In this document: piece by piece, positions 8,156-17,519 of the stretch | Position numbering within the stretch: position 1 is the stretch's first letter | Layout of the letters: each line of letters opens with the position of its first letter | Source of the DNA: Elusimicrobiaceae bacterium | Lineage (GTDB): Bacteria; Elusimicrobiota; Elusimicrobia; Elusimicrobiales; Elusimicrobiaceae | DNA length: 64,000 bases | Reading direction: 5' to 3' | Assembly (NCBI GenBank): GCA_017546175.1 | Contig: JAFYXM010000004.1 | Location: forward strand, 1 to 64,000 | Notes under the pieces: model-generated | Databases searched by the model: none | What the model was told of the DNA's origin: nothing | Seen by the model: the letters and a program-made list of their open reading frames with translations, nothing else | Translations under genes and position numbers: made by a program

Positions 8156-8740
8156 ATGACTAAAGAAACGAAGAAAACGACGACCGCGACCTATCAGCCC
8201 GCCTTGCAACAGCTCTACAAAGAGAAAGTGTTGCCGGCTTTGCTGAAAGACTTGGGCATCAAAAGCCCGATGGCCGCGCCTAAATTGGAAAAAATCGTCA
8301 TCAACATCGGCGTGAAAGAAGCCAGAGAAGACATTAAAGCGTTGGAAATCGCCAGAGAAGATTTGACCGCTATCGCCGGTCAAGCCTCCCAGATTCGCCG
8401 CGCCAAAAAGTCTATTTCCAACTTCAAATTGCGTGAAGGTATGCCCATTGGCGTTCGTGTAACGCTTCGCGGCGCCCGCATGTATGAATTTTTGGAACGC
8501 TTCATCAATATTGCCTGCCCCCGCATTCGCGACTTCCAAGGTTTTGCGGAAGGTTTTGACGGCCGCGGCAATTTGAACTTGGGCATTAAAGAACACTACA
8601 TTTTCCCTGAAATTGATGTGGAAAAATCGCCCAAAGCCCACGGTATGAACATTACGTTCGTTACCACCGCTAAGAACGACCAAGAAGGCAGCTTGCTCAT
8701 GAAATATATGGGCTTGCCCTTCAGAAAGTCGGCCAAATAA
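8156..8740 (+). CDS. rplE: 50S ribosomal protein L5
   Basis: A 194-residue L5 that binds 5S rRNA and contacts the P-site t[37 protein letters not shown] and [17 protein letters not shown] are diagnostic. An N-terminal Lys/Thr-rich stretch of about 15 residues precedes the family core. The ribosome binding site is a moderate AGGTAAG. Confidence 0.98.
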   Translation: MTKETKKTTTATYQPALQQLYKEKVLPALLKDLGIKSPMAAPKLEKIVINIGVKEAREDIKALEIAREDLTAIAGQASQIRRAKKSISNFKLREGMPIGVRVTLRGARMYEFLERFINIACPRIRDFQGFAEGFDGRGNLNLGIKEHYIFPEIDVEKSPKAHGMNITFVTTAKNDQEGSLLMKYMGLPFRKSAK

Positions 8741-8757
8741 TAGGAGCAATAGAATTT

Positions 8758-8943
8758 ATGGCTACTAAAGCATGGGTTGCAAAAATGGCTAAAGACCAAA
8801 AGTTCGCAGTACGCTATCATAACAGATGCCAAATCTGCGGCCGCGCGAGAGGTTACTATCGCGATTTCGGTCTCTGCCGTATCTGCCTGAGAAAAATGGC
8901 ACACCAGGGTCTTATCCCGGGTCTGAAAAAATCTAGCTGGTAA
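8758..8943 (+). CDS. rpsN: 30S ribosomal protein S14, type Z
   Basis: A 61-residue zinc-binding short S14 from the 30S head. The CQIC and CRIC pairs are the four-Cys zinc site, and the C-terminus [11 protein letters not shown] is invariant. AGGAG precedes it by about 12 bases. It sits in the normal place between rplE and rpsH. A 68-base gap follows. Confidence 0.97.
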   Translation: MATKAWVAKMAKDQKFAVRYHNRCQICGRARGYYRDFGLCRICLRKMAHQGLIPGLKKSSW

Positions 8944-9011
8944 TTACAGGAGGAGGAGGCGAACGCGAGTTAACTCCGCAAGGAAAGTAATTTGGGACGC
9001 TTCCTAATAAC
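8944..9011 (+). promoter_or_regulatory. Structured rpsN-rpsH spacer, possible S8 control site
   Basis: This is one of the longest gaps in the spc section. It holds a repeated SD-like run (AGGAGGAGGAGG, 8948-8959) that is 52 bases before the rpsH ATG and serves no visible start. A palindrome GAGTTAACTC lies near 8967. A second SD-like AAGGAAAG (8980-8987) can pair in part (AGGAA 8981-8985) with TTCCT (9001-9005), hiding it. S8 is known to autoregulate the spc operon in E. coli; a role for this site is inference. Confidence 0.5.
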
Positions 9012-9404
9012 ATGGATCCAATCGCAGATTTCTTGACCAGAGTCAGAAACGCAAACATGAAAAAGAAAGAAAAAGTGGACATCCCTTTTTCTAAAATTAA
9101 AACGGAAATCGCGCGCATTTTGAAAGAAGAAGGTTATATTTCTAATTTCAAAGCCGTGCATAACGAAACCAAAGGCGGCGTGGTCCGCGTATTTTTGAAA
9201 TATACGCCGGAAAACGAATGCGTCATTCAAGGTTTGCGCCGTGTTTCCAAACCGGGCCAACGGGTATATAGTGCTTACACCAATATCCCCAAAGTCCGCG
9301 GTTCCTTTGGTATCACGATTTTATCTACCTCCAAAGGTATTATGACGGACGCTCAAGCCAAAGCCGAAAAAATCGGCGGTGAGCTTTTGTGCCAAGTGTG
9401 GTAA
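9012..9404 (+). CDS. rpsH: 30S ribosomal protein S8
   Basis: A 130-residue S8 that binds the central domain of 16S rRNA. It starts with [14 protein letters not shown] and ends in the conserved [26 protein letters not shown]. There is no SD in the usual 5-10 base window; the nearest SD-like sequences lie in the structured spacer upstream. Confidence 0.98.
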   Translation: MDPIADFLTRVRNANMKKKEKVDIPFSKIKTEIARILKEEGYISNFKAVHNETKGGVVRVFLKYTPENECVIQGLRRVSKPGQRVYSAYTNIPKVRGSFGITILSTSKGIMTDAQAKAEKIGGELLCQVW

Positions 9405-9413
9405 GGAGGGAAT

Positions 9414-9965
9414 ATGAGCAGAATCGGTAAGAAAGTAATCAATATTCCCGCCGGAACCAAAGTAGATGTAAAAGACAACGTCGTCACCGCTACCGGTAAA
9501 TTGGGCACCTTGTCCTACACCGTACCGGCCGACATTGCTATTAACATTGACAATGGCGTAATGACTTTGTCTATTGATGAAGCCAAAAAGAAACAATTAA
9601 ACGCCATTCATGGTACCACCCGCGCTAACGTCTTCAATATCATTGAAGGTGTAACCAACGGTTTCAATAAAAACTTGGAAATCAACGGTTTAGGTTACCG
9701 CGCTTCCGTGGCCGGCAATAAGCTGACCTTGGAAGTAGGTTTCTCTCACCCCGTTGTGATGGACGTGCCCGCCGGCGTAACCGTAGCGGCCGACCCCAAG
9801 AGCAACTTGATTGAAATCAAAGGCAGCGACAAATTTGTCATTGGCGATTTTGCCGCCAAAATTCGTCGTATCAGACCTCCCGAGCCGTACAAAGGCAGCG
9901 GTATTAAATATCAGGGCGAACACATTGCCCGCAAAGCCGGTAAGACTGCGGCAGGAGGCAAATAA
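9414..9965 (+). CDS. rplF: 50S ribosomal protein L6
   Basis: A 183-residue L6 at the base of the L7/L12 stalk. It opens [14 protein letters not shown] and ends in [20 protein letters not shown] with a normal short tail. AAGGAGG is 3-4 bases before the ATG. rplR follows 2 bases after its stop. Confidence 0.98.
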   Translation: MSRIGKKVINIPAGTKVDVKDNVVTATGKLGTLSYTVPADIAINIDNGVMTLSIDEAKKKQLNAIHGTTRANVFNIIEGVTNGFNKNLEINGLGYRASVAGNKLTLEVGFSHPVVMDVPAGVTVAADPKSNLIEIKGSDKFVIGDFAAKIRRIRPPEPYKGSGIKYQGEHIARKAGKTAAGGK

Positions 9966-9967
9966 TT

Positions 9968-10336
9968 ATGGCTACTAAACAAGAAAGATATCAATTCAGA
10001 AAAGACAGAAGCCGCAAACACTTGTTGGCCTCCTGCGGTGCTCACCGCCCGCGCTTGTCTGTTTACAGAAGCTTGAAATATATCTACGCCCAAATTATTG
10101 ACGACAACACCCACAGCACCTTGGTGTCTGCTACTACGTTGTCTAAAGAATTGGAAGGCAAGTTTGAAGCCTCCGGTAAAAGCGTAGAAGCCGCCAAAGC
10201 CTTGGGCGCAGTCATCGCCAAGAAAGCTTTGGAAAAAGGCATTACCGAAGTCATGTTCGACCGCGGCGGCCGCGTTTATCACGGCAGAATCAAAGCCTTG
10301 GCCGATGCCGCCAGAGAAGCTGGCTTAAAATTCTAA
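9968..10336 (+). CDS. rplR: 50S ribosomal protein L18
   Basis: A 122-residue L18 that binds 5S rRNA. The [20 protein letters not shown] strand and the C-terminal [24 protein letters not shown] are standard. GCAGGAGG lies just upstream, inside the end of rplF. Confidence 0.98.
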   Translation: MATKQERYQFRKDRSRKHLLASCGAHRPRLSVYRSLKYIYAQIIDDNTHSTLVSATTLSKELEGKFEASGKSVEAAKALGAVIAKKALEKGITEVMFDRGGRVYHGRIKALADAAREAGLKF

Positions 10337-10354
10337 GAGTGTAAGGTGAATTTA

Positions 10355-10927
10355 ATGACTAACGAAATTAGAAAAGAAGCGAAAGGCAAAAAAGCCGAGT
10401 TTCAAAAGGTCAAACCTGCCACGGAAGGCAAAACGACCGTTATCCACGTAGCCCGTACGGCCAAAGTGGTAAAAGGTGGTAAACGTTTTGGTTTCCGCGC
10501 TTTAGTCGTCATCGGAAACGGTGATGGTAAAGTGGGTGTGGCCATCGGTAAAGCCAACCAAGTTCAACTTGCTATCGGCAAAGCTGAAACTCATGCCCGC
10601 AAAAATACGGTCACTTTCCCGATCGTAGGCGACACGATTCCGCATGAAGTCATCGGCCGCTTCGGCGCCGCCTCCGTGTGGATGAAACCTGCCGCTCCCG
10701 GTACCGGTGTAATCGCCGGCGCTGGTGTGCGCTTGGTATTGGAAGCCGCCGGCATTAAAGACGTTTTGGCTAAGAGCTTGGGCAGCACAAACCCGTGCAA
10801 CTTAGTGTACGCTACCTTGGAAGCTTTGAAACTCTTAAAGAGCAAAGAAGCTGTCAACGTTATCCGCGGTAAAGCGGAAGCTGTGAAAGCGGAAGAAAAA
10901 CCCGCGGCTGAAGTAGCGGCCAACTAG
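10355..10927 (+). CDS. rpsE: 30S ribosomal protein S5
   Basis: A 190-residue S5, involved in decoding fidelity. The dsRNA-binding part includes [20 protein letters not shown], and the C-terminal domain has [20 protein letters not shown] 10355, 8 bases after AAGG, is preferred to the upstream GTG at 10346. It adds loose N- and C-terminal tails. rplO begins only 18 bases downstream, so rpmD (L30), usually found here, is absent. Confidence 0.97.
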   Translation: MTNEIRKEAKGKKAEFQKVKPATEGKTTVIHVARTAKVVKGGKRFGFRALVVIGNGDGKVGVAIGKANQVQLAIGKAETHARKNTVTFPIVGDTIPHEVIGRFGAASVWMKPAAPGTGVIAGAGVRLVLEAAGIKDVLAKSLGSTNPCNLVYATLEALKLLKSKEAVNVIRGKAEAVKAEEKPAAEVAAN

Positions 10928-10945
10928 TTTTGTGGAGAGAATAAT

Positions 10946-11407
10946 ATGGTAACTTTGAATACACTTTTCCCTAAACACGGGTCCAGAAAACCCAGAAAAA
11001 GACTGGGTCTCGGTGCCGCCTCCGGCCTGGGTAACTACTGCGGTAAAGGCATGAAAGGTCAAACCTCTCGTTCCGGTAACAGCCGCAAAGAAAGCAAAGC
11101 CGGTGGTCAGATGCCCTTAGTGCGTCAAACCCCGAAGAGCGGTTTCTCTAATAAAGATTTCGCCCGTCGCTTTGACTACGTAAACGTGGGCACTTTGGAA
11201 AAACTCTTCAAAGCCGGTGAAGAAGTAACTCCGGAATTGTTGAAAAAAGCCGGTGCTATCCACGATGTAAACAGCGTAAAAATCCTCGCCATGGGTGAGT
11301 TGACCAAAGCGCTGAAAGTTTCTGCTCATGGTTTTTCCAAAACGGCCAAAGCCGCTATTGAAAAAGCCGGTGGCAGCGTAACTGTTATTGAAAAGAAGAC
11401 CAAATAA
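10946..11407 (+). CDS. rplO: 50S ribosomal protein L15
   Basis: A 153-residue L15, a late assembly protein. The N-terminal Gly-rich region (RLGLGAASGLGNYCGKGMKGQTSRSG) is a slightly altered form of the usual GRGxGSGxGKTxGRGxKGQ pattern. The C-terminal KVSAHGFSKTAKAAIEKAGG is typical. GGAGAG is the SD. The stop overlaps the secY ATG. Confidence 0.97.
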   Translation: MVTLNTLFPKHGSRKPRKRLGLGAASGLGNYCGKGMKGQTSRSGNSRKESKAGGQMPLVRQTPKSGFSNKDFARRFDYVNVGTLEKLFKAGEEVTPELLKKAGAIHDVNSVKILAMGELTKALKVSAHGFSKTAKAAIEKAGGSVTVIEKKTK

Positions 11408-12744
11408 TGGAAAACAATACAGTCGCGAATATTTTTAACGCTCCCGAGCTCAAGAAGAGACTTCTCTTCTTGCTCGGGGCGTTGGCCGTTTTCCGCATTG
11501 CGGCCGCCATTCCCATACCGGGAATCAATACCGATGTTCTGCGTCAAATGTTTGCTGCGCATGAGAACGGTATTTTGGGCTTTATGAATATTTTTTCCGG
11601 TGGTGCACTGGGAAAATTCTCCATTTTAGCCCTCGGCATTATGCCTTACATCAACGCGTCCATCATCATCAGCTTGGTGCGTGGTGCTCATATTTTTCCG
11701 GCACTTGACCGTATGCACAAAGAAGGCGAAGCCGGTCGGCGGAAAGAAAACCAAATTACCAGAATATTCACGCTGTTTTTGGCTGCCTTGCAAGGCTCCA
11801 TGATGACGTTCGCCATTACCAAGGTAGAAGGTGCAGGCGGTGTTGCTGCTGTAGTAAATCCTTCTTTCTTGTTTTTTGTCACGACCGTATTGACCTTATG
11901 TGCCGGTACGATGTTTGTGATGTGGTTGGGTGAACAAATCACGGAAAAGGGCGTAGGAAACGGTATCTCTTTAATCATTTTTGCAGGTATCGTAGACCGC
12001 TTACCCAGCGCTATTATGGAAGTGGTCAACCGTGTAAAAGCTGCTGAAATGGACTTTTTCATGGCCTTGGTTATCTTCGCCGCTGCTGCGGTTATTACCG
12101 GTTTAGTGGTTTGGTTGGAAACGGCTCAACGTCAAATTCCGGTGCAGTATGCCAAACGTCAAGTAGGAAATAAAATGTATGGTGGGCAGACCAGTTATTT
12201 ACCGCTTAAAATTGATCAAAGCGGTGTAATCGCGGTCATCTTTGCTTCTTCCGTCATTTCCTTGCCCTTGACGATTGCCAGCTTCAATCGTGAAGCCGTT
12301 TGGGCGCAACGTTTGATGGAATTTATGAATCATAACAGTGTGTGGTACATGGTGTTGTTCTCGGCGCTTATTATGTTCTTCTGCTACTTTTACAACTCCA
12401 TGACTTTCAACCCTGCCGATTTAGCTGACAACATGAAGAAATGGGGTGGTTTTATTCCGGGCATTCGTCCGGGTGAACCTACCAAAAACTATATTGAATG
12501 GGTAATGAACCGCTTGACCTTCTGCGGTGCCATCGCTGTATGTTTGATTTCCATTTTGCCGGATTTCTTCCGCGCGAAATTTAATGTAGATTTTTACTTC
12601 GGCGGTACTGCGTTGTTGATCGTAGTAGGTGTAGCTTTGGATACGGTAAGCCAAATTCAAGCCCACTTGCTCGCCCGCAACTATGAGCCGCTGCTCAAAG
12701 GCAGTAAAAAAATTAAAGGCCGCTGGTTCAACGTCGGCCAGTAA
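11407..12744 (+). CDS. secY: Protein translocase subunit SecY
   Basis: A 445-residue inner-membrane channel with about ten transmembrane helices that exports unfolded proteins with SecE/SecG and SecA. Clear landmarks are the plug/TM2 region (FSGGALGKFSILALGIMPYI), QLTRIFTLFL-like cytoplasmic loop, AKRQVGNKMYGGQTSYLPLK and the TM9-10 DTVSQIQAHLLARNYEPLLK. The start overlaps the rplO stop (TAATG). Confidence 0.98.
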   Translation: MENNTVANIFNAPELKKRLLFLLGALAVFRIAAAIPIPGINTDVLRQMFAAHENGILGFMNIFSGGALGKFSILALGIMPYINASIIISLVRGAHIFPALDRMHKEGEAGRRKENQITRIFTLFLAALQGSMMTFAITKVEGAGGVAAVVNPSFLFFVTTVLTLCAGTMFVMWLGEQITEKGVGNGISLIIFAGIVDRLPSAIMEVVNRVKAAEMDFFMALVIFAAAAVITGLVVWLETAQRQIPVQYAKRQVGNKMYGGQTSYLPLKIDQSGVIAVIFASSVISLPLTIASFNREAVWAQRLMEFMNHNSVWYMVLFSALIMFFCYFYNSMTFNPADLADNMKKWGGFIPGIRPGEPTKNYIEWVMNRLTFCGAIAVCLISILPDFFRAKFNVDFYFGGTALLIVVGVALDTVSQIQAHLLARNYEPLLKGSKKIKGRWFNVGQ

Positions 12745-12824
12745 TTCTGTTTTAGTTTTATTCTAAAAACGAGAATTGCGAATCCGAGAAACGGAAAAAG
12801 TTGAAAATTATGGTTTGTTACTTT

Positions 12825-12852
12825 GCGTTTAGGTCCGTTTGGGCCTAAACGC
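12825..12852 (+). other. 9-bp hairpin in the secY-adk spacer
   Basis: GCGTTTAGG (12825-12833) and CCTAAACGC (12844-12852) form a perfect 9-bp stem with a 10-base loop. There is no T run after it, so it is not an ordinary terminator. It lies 22 bases before the adk ATG and may be an mRNA stability or processing element. Confidence 0.55.
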
Positions 12853-12874
12853 AACTGTGTCTAGAGGAAAGGAA

Positions 12875-13510
12875 ATGGATATTGTACTAATGGGGGCTCC
12901 CGGAGCCGGAAAAGGAACGCAAGCGTATAAGTTGGAAAAAACGCTGAATTATAAACATATCTCTACCGGAGATGTGTTGCGTGCCGAAATCGCTTCCGGA
13001 AGCGAGCAGGGAAAAGAAATTGCCGAAATTATTAATGAAGGTAATTTGATTTCCGATGAAATGATGTTGTCTATTCTGAAAAAAACGGTAGAAAATACGC
13101 CGAAACCGATTATTTTTGACGGTTTTCCCCGCACTGTTAAACAAGCCGAAATGCTGAAGGATATGTTGGCTGAATTGGGTCGTACTCTCGGCAAAGCGGT
13201 TGTTATTACTTTACCCGAAGACACGGTGGTGCAACGTCTGTCTGCGCGCAAACAATGCCGCTTACCGGACGGCACCGTTAAACAAATCGGTCCTAATTTT
13301 TCTTTGCAACAATGCCAAGAACAAGAAGGCGAAATTTTTACCCGTCCCGATGATACACCGGAGCACGTTTTGCATCGTTTGGCTGTTTATCATGAACAAA
13401 CTGAACCGATTATTTTGTTCTACCAAAGAGCCAATTTATATGCTGAGGTAAACGGTGATCAAGAACCCGAAAAAGTTTTTGAAGAATTGTTGGCGGTAGT
13501 AAAAGCCTAA
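12875..13510 (+). CDS. adk: Adenylate kinase
   Basis: A 211-residue enzyme for ATP + AMP to 2 ADP. The P-loop GAPGAGKGTQ is at residues 7-16, and DGFPRT and RPDD are present. The LID domain carries two Cys but not the four-Cys zinc site. ATG 12875 with GAGGAAAGGA just upstream is preferred to the TTG at 12839, which would lie in a hairpin. It follows secY, as in many bacteria. Confidence 0.97.
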   Translation: MDIVLMGAPGAGKGTQAYKLEKTLNYKHISTGDVLRAEIASGSEQGKEIAEIINEGNLISDEMMLSILKKTVENTPKPIIFDGFPRTVKQAEMLKDMLAELGRTLGKAVVITLPEDTVVQRLSARKQCRLPDGTVKQIGPNFSLQQCQEQEGEIFTRPDDTPEHVLHRLAVYHEQTEPIILFYQRANLYAEVNGDQEPEKVFEELLAVVKA

Positions 13511-13519
13511 GAAGGATTT

Positions 13520-14272
13520 ATGATAGAAGTAAAAAACGAGCACGAAATTCAACTAATGAGAAATGCGGGCAAAGTAACCGCAGCAGTGCTTGCTAAAATG
13601 AAGGAAGTAGCCCAACCGGGTATTTCCACTTTAGATTTGGACGCAATAGCCGAAAAAACGATTCGTTCCTTCGGAGCGATTCCACTTTTTTTGGGTTATG
13701 GCGGTTTTCCGGGCAGTATTTGTGCGTCGGTAAATGAAGAAATCGTGCACGGAATCCCCAAAAAAGATAAAATATTAAAGAGTGGTGATATTATCAGTAT
13801 CGATACAGGAGCCAAGCTTGACGGTTTCTGTTCGGACGCCGCGATCACCCTCGGCATCGGAAAAGTTTCTGATGAAGCCCAGAGATTGATGGACATTACC
13901 AAAAAATCTCTTTACAAAGCAATCGGGCAAGTCAAGCCGGGTAACCGTTTAGGAGATATTGGTTATGCGGTGGAAACTTTTGCGCAGCTTCATGGTATGG
14001 GCGTTGTCCGCGATTATTGCGGGCACGGCATTGGCCGCAACATGCATGAGGAGCCTTCTATTCCGAATTTCGGAGAGAGAGGCACCGGCCCTGTTTTACA
14101 GGAAGGCATGGTGCTTGCCATTGAACCTATGCTTACAGCGGGAACATGGAGAGTCAAGCAGCTTAGTGACGGTTGGACAGTGGTCACGCGGGACGGCAGT
14201 TTGGCGGCCCACTTTGAACACACGGTAGCCGTTACAGCTCACGGCAGTGAAGTTCTTACTGCTTTTGAATGA
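13520..14272 (+). CDS. map: Methionine aminopeptidase, type I
   Basis: A 250-residue enzyme that removes initiator Met from new proteins. The pita-bread metal ligands are visible in order: DTGAKLDGFCSDAA (two Asp), GHGIG (His), AIEPM (Glu) and FEHT (Glu). There is no N-terminal zinc or SH3 extension. GAAGGA precedes the ATG. It sits between adk and infA as usual. Confidence 0.98.
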   Translation: MIEVKNEHEIQLMRNAGKVTAAVLAKMKEVAQPGISTLDLDAIAEKTIRSFGAIPLFLGYGGFPGSICASVNEEIVHGIPKKDKILKSGDIISIDTGAKLDGFCSDAAITLGIGKVSDEAQRLMDITKKSLYKAIGQVKPGNRLGDIGYAVETFAQLHGMGVVRDYCGHGIGRNMHEEPSIPNFGERGTGPVLQEGMVLAIEPMLTAGTWRVKQLSDGWTVVTRDGSLAAHFEHTVAVTAHGSEVLTAFE

Positions 14273-14314
14273 CCTTTGCAGGCATTCTGAAATTTAACCT
14301 AAACTCGGAGATGT

Positions 14315-14527
14315 ATGAGCGATAAAATAGAAGTAGAAGGCAAAGTCTTGGAATCCTTGCCCAACGCAATGTTCAAAGTTGAAATTCCGGGCGGCAAAGT
14401 GATTTTAGGGCACATATCCGGGAAAATGAGAGTTCATCATATAAGAATTCTGCCCGGCGACAAAGTGAAGTTAGAGTTGTCCCCGTATGACTTAACAAAA
14501 GGCAGAATCACTTATAGGGAGAAATAA
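14315..14527 (+). CDS. infA: Translation initiation factor IF-1
   Basis: A 70-residue single OB-fold factor that blocks the A site during initiation. [37 protein letters not shown] and the ending GRITYREK are the family pattern. The rpmJ ATG is directly after its stop codon. Confidence 0.98.
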   Translation: MSDKIEVEGKVLESLPNAMFKVEIPGGKVILGHISGKMRVHHIRILPGDKVKLELSPYDLTKGRITYREK

Positions 14528-14641
14528 ATGAAAGTTAGAGCCAGTGTAAAAAAGATATGCCAAAAGTGCAAAATCATTAAGCGCAACGGCGTAGTACGTG
14601 TAGTGTGCGAAGTTGCTAAACACAAACAACGCCAAGGTTAA
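14528..14641 (+). CDS. rpmJ: 50S ribosomal protein L36
   Basis: A 37-residue zinc protein that starts immediately after the infA stop. The sequence [15 protein letters not shown] continues to a third Cys and a His, giving the C-C-C-H zinc site (residues 11, 14, 27, 32). It ends KHKQRQG. It is the normal length for the C+ form. Confidence 0.97.
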   Translation: MKVRASVKKICQKCKIIKRNGVVRVVCEVAKHKQRQG

Positions 14642-14662
14642 TTTATAGGAGTCTTATAGAAT

Positions 14663-15037
14663 ATGGCTAGAGTCGCAGGTATTGATTTACCGAAAAATAA
14701 AAGAATTGATGTAGCGTTGGAATACATCTATGGTATTGGCAAAAAGAATGCGAAAGAAGTACTCGCTAAATTGGAAGGCCAAATTGACCCCGCTACCAGA
14801 GTAAAAGACCTTACCGAACAACAGGCCGGTCTTTTAAACACCATCTTGCAAAAAGAATACAAGGTGGAAGGTGAATTGCGCAGAGAAGTAGCTCAAAACA
14901 TTCACCGCTTTATTGAAATTGGTTCGTACAAAGGCCAGCGCCACCGCAGAAATCTGCCGGTCCGCGGTCAACGCACCAAAACCAATAGCAGAACCCGCCG
15001 CGGCAGAAGAAAAACCGTCGGTTCTAAGTCTAAATAA
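14663..15037 (+). CDS. rpsM: 30S ribosomal protein S13
   Basis: A 124-residue S13 in the 30S head, contacting the P-site tRNA and 50[26 protein letters not shown] and the basic tail [19 protein letters not shown] are diagnostic. AGGAG precedes the ATG by about 11 bases. Confidence 0.98.
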   Translation: MARVAGIDLPKNKRIDVALEYIYGIGKKNAKEVLAKLEGQIDPATRVKDLTEQQAGLLNTILQKEYKVEGELRREVAQNIHRFIEIGSYKGQRHRRNLPVRGQRTKTNSRTRRGRRKTVGSKSK

Positions 15038-15060
15038 CTTTAAATTTTAGGATTTAACAT

Positions 15061-15480
15061 ATGGCAGAAGAAAAAGAAATTAAAACCGCCTCTGCTGCTC
15101 CTGCGGCAAAAGGCAAAAAGAAAAACGCCAAAGCTCCTGCATTCGGCGTGGTGCACATTTATTGTTCTTTCAATAACACCATCGTAACCGTCAGCGACGA
15201 CAAAGGCAACACCGTTGCTTGGTCCACCGCCGGTTCTCATGGTTTCAAAGGCACCAAAAAGAGCACTCCGTTCGCTGCTCAAATTACCTGCAACAAAGCT
15301 GCTGAAAAAGCCGTTGCTTTGGGTATGCGCGAAGTAGCCGTAAAAGTTTGTGGCCCCGGTCAGGGACGCGAAACCGCTGTACGTGCCGTACAACAAGCCG
15401 GCCTTACGGTTTCCTCTATCAAAGACGTGACCCCCATCCCGCACAACGGATGCAGACCCCCTAAAGCCCGGAGAGTATAA
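15061..15480 (+). CDS. rpsK: 30S ribosomal protein S11
   Basis: A 139-residue S11 of the 30S platform. [18 protein letters not shown], the [14 protein letters not shown] loop and the ending [18 protein letters not shown] are canonical. The first 27 residues form a Lys/Ala-rich extension longer than usual. TAGGA is the likely SD. Confidence 0.98.
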   Translation: MAEEKEIKTASAAPAAKGKKKNAKAPAFGVVHIYCSFNNTIVTVSDDKGNTVAWSTAGSHGFKGTKKSTPFAAQITCNKAAEKAVALGMREVAVKVCGPGQGRETAVRAVQQAGLTVSSIKDVTPIPHNGCRPPKARRV

Positions 15481-15485
15481 GATTT

Positions 15486-16127
15486 ATGTCTAGAAATACT
15501 GAAGCTAGCTGCAAAAAATGCAGAAAATTAGATTGCAAATTGTTCCTCAAAGGAACCAAATGCTACACCAACTGCGTCATTGACAAATTGGCCTCTGCCA
15601 AAGTTCGCGGCGGTAAAGGTGCCGGCAAAGTGCGCCGTGCCAAATTGTCCGAATACGGCGTGCGCTTGCAAGAAAAACAGAAAGCCCGCTTTCAATCGGG
15701 TATGTCTGAAATTCCGTTCCGCAATATGTTTGACAAAGCTTCTAAATTGCAAGGTCAAACCGGTGAAAACTTCTTGCGCTTGTTGGAAACCCGCTTGGAT
15801 AACATTGTGCGCCGCTTAGGCTTTGCCGTATCTTTGAAAACGGCTCGCCAAATCGTCTTGCACGGTTATGTAACGGTAAACGGAAAACCTGTCAATGTAC
15901 CCTCTTTCCAAGTAAAACCCGGTGACAAAGTGGCTTTGAGCGCTGCTTTAGCCGAAAATACGCAAGTAAAGCAAGGTTTGGTTGAAACTGAAAAACGCAA
16001 CCAACGCCCCAGCTTCTTGGAATTTGATGCAGAAAAATTGACTGGTAAGCTTTTGAGATGGCCCGACAGAGCGGAAATGTCCTACCCTGTCAATGAGCAG
16101 CTCATCGTAGAATACTATTCTAAATAG
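15486..16127 (+). CDS. rpsD: 30S ribosomal protein S4, zinc form
   Basis: A 213-residue S4, a primary 16S binder and, in many bacteria, the repressor of the alpha operon. The N-terminus has four Cys (CKKC, then LDC and KCYTNC spacing), the zinc-binding C+ type. The S4 RNA-binding domain lies at RLETRLDNIVRRLGFA and ARQIVLHGYVTVNGK. It follows rpsK by 5 bases and precedes rpoA. Confidence 0.98.
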   Translation: MSRNTEASCKKCRKLDCKLFLKGTKCYTNCVIDKLASAKVRGGKGAGKVRRAKLSEYGVRLQEKQKARFQSGMSEIPFRNMFDKASKLQGQTGENFLRLLETRLDNIVRRLGFAVSLKTARQIVLHGYVTVNGKPVNVPSFQVKPGDKVALSAALAENTQVKQGLVETEKRNQRPSFLEFDAEKLTGKLLRWPDRAEMSYPVNEQLIVEYYSK

Positions 16128-16140
16128 TGCGGAGGCTGAA

Positions 16141-17145
16141 ATGGCTTTTAATGAATTAGTTCTTCCCCAAAAGATACAGCTGGACGAAAAAACTGCTTCG
16201 GATCGGTATGCAAAATTTACCGCCGAACCGTATGAAAGCGGCTATGGTCACACCGTAGGCAATTCTTTGCGCCGTATTTTACTTTCCGGTATGGAAGGTG
16301 CTGCGGTAACGGCTGTGCGCATTAAAGGCGCCGTGCATGAGTTCTGCACTTTGCCCAACGTGCGGGAAGACGTCATCAACATCTTGCTCAACTTGAAACA
16401 GTTGCGCATTAAGATGGACGGCAAAAACCGTGAATATGTTACCTTGAACGCCGCTAAACCCGGTGCGGTAACCGCTGCTGACATCGAAGAAGTAGATGGT
16501 GTGAGCATTGTAAACAAAGACTTGCAGTTGGCCACGTTAGAAGTGGGCGGCAGCATTGAAATGGAAATTGAAATTTCCCGCGGTAAAGGCTATGTGCCGG
16601 CTGAAGACTTGGCCAAGATTCAGCGCCCTGCCGGATTCATTCCGGTGGATGCGTTGTTCTCTCCCATTGTCAAAGTCCACTATGACGTTGAACCTGCTCG
16701 TGTCGGCCAAAAAACTGACTACGATCGCTTAATTTTGGAAATCACCACCGACGGTACCTTAGAACCGGCCCGTGCTTTGCACCGCGCTGCGGTCTTGCTC
16801 TCCGGATCTTTGCATATTTTCACCATTGAAGGTGAAGAACCGGGTACTGTAGCCGTCAGCACGGCGGCCGATATGGTAGAGCCGATTTCCACTACCGGCA
16901 GCGTCAGCGGCGCGACTCCCGTCAACTCTAAACTTGACGAAGTGCTTAACCAGTCTATTGAATTCATTGAACTTTCTTCTCGTTCCATTAATTGTTTGAA
17001 ATCTGAGAACGTAAACACCGTTCGCGATTTAATCAAAATGACGGAAGATGACTTGAAAATGATCAAAAATTTCGGTGCCAAATCTATGGACGAAATTAAA
17101 GAAAGACTGGCCGAGATGAATTTGTCTCTGGGCATGAAAATTTAG
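16141..17145 (+). CDS. rpoA: RNA polymerase alpha subunit
   Basis: A 334-residue alpha subunit. The N-terminal assembly domain shows EPYESGYGHTVGNSLRRILLSGMEGAAV-type residues (split here for brevity: YGHTVGNSLRRILLSG). The C-terminal DNA- and activator-binding domain has ELSSRSINCLKSENVNTVRD and NFGAKSMDEIKERL. GGAGG lies before the ATG. It keeps the usual place between rpsD and rplQ. Confidence 0.98.
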   Translation: MAFNELVLPQKIQLDEKTASDRYAKFTAEPYESGYGHTVGNSLRRILLSGMEGAAVTAVRIKGAVHEFCTLPNVREDVINILLNLKQLRIKMDGKNREYVTLNAAKPGAVTAADIEEVDGVSIVNKDLQLATLEVGGSIEMEIEISRGKGYVPAEDLAKIQRPAGFIPVDALFSPIVKVHYDVEPARVGQKTDYDRLILEITTDGTLEPARALHRAAVLLSGSLHIFTIEGEEPGTVAVSTAADMVEPISTTGSVSGATPVNSKLDEVLNQSIEFIELSSRSINCLKSENVNTVRDLIKMTEDDLKMIKNFGAKSMDEIKERLAEMNLSLGMKI

Positions 17146-17174
17146 GGTATTACCCGTTATAAGGATTGTAAAAG

Positions 17175-17519
17175 ATGATTAAGAATACTGGATACCGTAA
17201 ACTCGGCAAAACTTCTTCTCACAAGAATGCCATGCTTAAAAATATGGCTACCAGCATTATCTTGCACGAAGAAGTAAAAACCACTCTGCCCAAGGCCAAA
17301 GAAGTACGCCGCGTGGTGGAAGGTTTGATTACTTTAGCCAAAGCCAATGATCATTTGGCCGTTAAAGATACCTTGAAAGATAAGAACGCCTACAAAAAAC
17401 TGTTTGATGTGTTGGCGGCTCGTTATCAAAATCGCCCCGGCGGTTTCACCCGCATTTATCGTGCCGGTGTACGCCAAGGCGATAATGCCCAAGTGGCTAT
17501 CATTAAATTGGTGGACTAA
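17175..17519 (+). CDS. rplQ: 50S ribosomal protein L17
   Basis: A 114-residue L17. KLGKTSSHKNAMLKNMATSII and the end GDNAQVAIIKLVD are typical. It is at the short end of the family. It closes the ribosomal superoperon, but there is no terminator: mreB starts at the next base. Confidence 0.97.
   Translation: MIKNTGYRKLGKTSSHKNAMLKNMATSIILHEEVKTTLPKAKEVRRVVEGLITLAKANDHLAVKDTLKDKNAYKKLFDVLAARYQNRPGGFTRIYRAGVRQGDNAQVAIIKLVD

Noticed and set aside
8941-9011. A second small gene started by the multi-SD run before rpsH.
   Set aside because: No start codon with a sensible frame lies within reach of the run.
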